Assembly (NCBI RefSeq): GCF_025060375.1
Contig: NZ_JANXCG010000020.1
Span: 1-61,908, forward strand
Direction of reading: 5' to 3'
DNA from: Meiothermus sp.
GTDB lineage: Bacteria; Deinococcota; Deinococci; Deinococcales; Thermaceae
DNA: 61,908 nucleotides
Positions 58,909 through 61,908 of this stretch are shown here, one piece after another (position 1 is the stretch's first letter; every line of letters begins with the position of its first letter). The position numbers and the translations under genes were made by a program. The notes beneath the pieces were generated by a model, which ran no database searches, was not told where the DNA came from, and saw nothing but the letters and a program-made list of their open reading frames with translations.

Positions 58909-60098
58909 GCGACCACCTCTACCGCCAGCGCCGCCGAACCCCCCGTGCCATGGCAGATGGCGGCTAGCCCCCGCGACTTGCTGTGGGTGCGCAGCGCGTG
59001 AATCAGCGTAACCAGGATGCGGGCCCCCGAGGCCCCTATGGGGTGCCCCAGGGCGATGGCCCCGCCGTGCACGTTGAGTCGCTCCATGGGCACCCCCAAA
59101 AGGCGGTGGAAGAGGATGTTGTTGAGGGAAAAGGCCTCGTTGTTCTCAAAGAGGTCAAAGTCGTCGATGGAAAGCCGGAGCTTTTCCAGCAGCTTTTTCA
59201 CTGCGGGAACCGGGGCTTCGGGAAAGCGCCAGGGCTCCCCCGCTGCCCAACTACCCCCTAGAATCCGGGCTAGCGGCCTCAGGCCAAGCCGCTCCACCGC
59301 TTCGGGGCTGGCCAGCAGGAGGGCTGCGGCCCCATCGGAAATCTGGGAAGCATTGCCTGCGGTAAGCACGCCGTCCTTCCGAAAGGCTGGCCGTAGGGCC
59401 GCAAGGGCCTCCAAAGTGGTGTCGGGCCGCACCCCCTCATCCCTGTTCAGCCGCTCCACCCCTTTGCGGGTCTTGACCTCGAGGGGCCGAATTTCCCCGC
59501 TAAACCAGCAGGACTCCTGAGCATGGGCGGCCCGCCGGTGGGACTCCAAGGCCACCTCGTCCAGCTCCGCCCGGCCCACCCCAAAGTCGGCGGCCAGGCG
59601 CTCAGCCTGTTCGCCCATGGCCTCGCCGCTGAAGGGATCGGAAAGCCCGTCGCGCTGAAGGATGTCCTGGAGCTGCTCAGGTGCCCCGGCGAGGTATTTG
59701 TAGCCCCAGCGAGCTCGGCTCGATAGATAGAAGCCTGCCTGAGACATAGACTCCATCCCACCCACCAGCACCAGCTCGGCATCACCCCCCCGGATGGCCA
59801 GGGCTCCGCTGAGCACTGCCTGCATCCCTGAGGCGCACACCATGTCCACCGTGTAGCCGTCCACGGTGTTCGGTATCCCAGCCAGAAGCGCAGCCTGGCG
59901 GGGGGGAAGCTGGCCATGGCCAGCCCGCAAAACCTGGCCGAAGATGTACAGGTCCAGCTCTGCCCCCGATACGCCGGCCTGCTCGAGGGCCCCCTTCATC
60001 GCGTGGGCCCCCAGCTCCACGGGAGAAAAATCCCTAAGCGCTCCCCCACAGCGGCCGATGGGGGTGCGCACCGCCGCCACCACGAAGACATCCCGCAT
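58905..60098 (-). CDS. Thiolase (acetyl-CoA/3-oxoadipyl-CoA thiolase, PcaF-like by context)
   Basis: This is a 397-residue thiolase from ATG 60098 (GGAGGCAGTT upstream). The nucleophile Cys88 is in DMVCASGMQAV, the NEAF block is NNEAFSLN, His352 is in GGAIALGHPIGASGAR, and the second Cys382 is in ICHGTGGSAAL, where most thiolases have CIGGG or CxGGGQG. It follows the fused CoA-transferase at 60133, 34 bases upstream, and a PcaB-like gene, which fits cleavage of 3-oxoadipyl-CoA to succinyl-CoA and acetyl-CoA. Acetoacetyl-CoA thiolase is the alternative. Confidence 0.88.
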   Translation of the reverse strand: MRDVFVVAAVRTPIGRCGGALRDFSPVELGAHAMKGALEQAGVSGAELDLYIFGQVLRAGHGQLPPRQAALLAGIPNTVDGYTVDMVCASGMQAVLSGALAIRGGDAELVLVGGMESMSQAGFYLSSRARWGYKYLAGAPEQLQDILQRDGLSDPFSGEAMGEQAERLAADFGVGRAELDEVALESHRRAAHAQESCWFSGEIRPLEVKTRKGVERLNRDEGVRPDTTLEALAALRPAFRKDGVLTAGNASQISDGAAALLLASPEAVERLGLRPLARILGGSWAAGEPWRFPEAPVPAVKKLLEKLRLSIDDFDLFENNEAFSLNNILFHRLLGVPMERLNVHGGAIALGHPIGASGARILVTLIHALRTHSKSRGLAAICHGTGGSAALAVEVVA

Positions 60099-60132
60099 AA
60101 CTGCCTCCAGCGGCCATCTTAGCACCAAAGGC

Positions 60133-61472
<1,340 letters not shown>

Positions 61473-61476
<4 letters not shown>

Positions 61477-61908
61477 GCTTCCTCCCTAAGCAAATCCCGG
61501 GCCCAGGCCAGCACCCGCGCGGCGAAGTGCGGCCCGGCGCCCAGGTAGGCCTCTTCCCGAAACGAATCCCAAGGGAGGGGTGCCTCAACCCGCTCCCGCA
61601 CCACCTCCAAAAGGTGCCGCCCCTCGGCCCGGGCCACCCGCACCGCCTCGCGCAGGAGGGCCTTGGCCGGCTCCATCCCCAGGTGGGGGGCCAGGGCGAA
61701 CTGCAGGGCCTCGGCCAGCAAGAGCCCCTGGGAAGCGGCCAGGTTGGCCCGCATCCGCGCCTCGTCCACCACCAGCTCCTGGCTCAACTGCTGGGCCTGC
61801 TTCAGGGCGGCGGCGGCGTGGGCGAACATGGAGGGCAGGGTGAGCCACTCGAGCTGCCAGCCATGGGTAGCCCGCTCGTGTTCGGCAATCTGGGCCTGGT
61901 GCATGGCC
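61473..61908 (-). CDS. PcaB-like 3-carboxymuconate cycloisomerase (C-terminal part, cut by window edge)
   Basis: The reading frame is open at the right edge, with the C-terminal 145 or so residues in view. It matches the C-terminal domain of the fumarase/adenylosuccinate lyase superfamily in its cycloisomerase form: [14 protein letters not shown]-type start (here [18 protein letters not shown]), then [19 protein letters not shown] and a helical end [17 protein letters not shown]. The HGWQLEW stretch is typical of PcaB rather than PurB. It overlaps the CoA-transferase gene by four bases (ATGA). Full identification needs the missing N-terminus. Confidence 0.75.

Overview
The window (high GC, CTCGAG-rich, dense co-oriented genes with ATGA-type overlaps) looks like a chromosome segment of a Thermaceae bacterium, most likely Meiothermus or a close relative. 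Pointers are the 571-residue IF-2 without a long N-terminal extension, the fused SecDF, an alkyltransferase-like protein with Ala in place of the active Cys, an aspartokinase with an in-frame internal start, a coproporphyrin-dependent haem pathway, and many genes in which a TAnnnT -10 box lies 6-7 nt before the start codon (leaderless mRNA). The assignment is inference; no rRNA or other definitive marker is present. I see no insertion sequence, prophage or CRISPR array.

Layout. 1-2833: end of a secreted protein, an M24 peptidase, RlpA and endonuclease IV. 2844-6624: a potA-B-C-D polyamine ABC operon (minus). 6743-10936: tRNA-Leu(CAG), then rimP-nusA-ylxR-infB. 11021-16042: SecDF, cytidine deaminase, a BMP-type binding protein, and a TetR regulator overlapping an alkyltransferase-like protein. 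16094-21006: a symporter module (DUF4212 subunit, ActP-like symporter, small membrane protein, cNMP/CBS/DUF294 protein, DnaQ-like exonuclease). 21168-24975: a Wzz-like protein, aspartokinase and a phosphoribosyltransferase. 25075-35081: a compact haem operon read hemA-C-D-B-[sensor kinase-response regulator]-E-Q-H-G plus a 53-residue membrane microprotein. 35265-35505: tRNA-Gly and tRNA-Pro behind a promoter built on a 24-bp tandem repeat. 35514-42066: assimilatory sulfate reduction (SAM riboswitch, 16-codon leader ORF, cysC-cysH-sat-TauE-sirC-cobA-sulfite reductase). 42301: hemL. 43835-53341: an NMT1-type ABC transporter followed by a complete urate degradation operon. 53374-57488: a DUF815 ATPase, FdhD and a YdeP/FdhF-type molybdoenzyme. 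57859-61908: a lipoprotein, a DUF503 protein, and thiolase, fused CoA-transferase and PcaB-like genes suggesting the beta-ketoadipate pathway.

How the parts connect. The haem operon contains every step from glutamyl-tRNA to haem b by the coproporphyrin branch except HemL, which is encoded at 42301 behind the siroheme-dependent sulfite reductase. Uroporphyrinogen III is therefore shared by the haem branch (hemE) and the siroheme branch (cobA plus the SirC-like dehydrogenase). The urate operon encodes a membrane cytochrome-c urate oxidase (PuuD), HIU hydrolase, OHCU decarboxylase, allantoinase, allantoate amidohydrolase, ureidoglycine aminohydrolase and a plant-type ureidoglycolate amidohydrolase, enough to take urate to glyoxylate and ammonia.

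Most distinctive signals: the urate-to-glyoxylate operon; the haem operon with a two-component system embedded in it; a TTACAA-N3-TTGTAA palindrome at both cysC and sat; the SAM riboswitch placed on a tiny leader ORF coupled to cysC; the 24-bp tandem repeat; and an unannotated membrane microprotein ending the haem operon.
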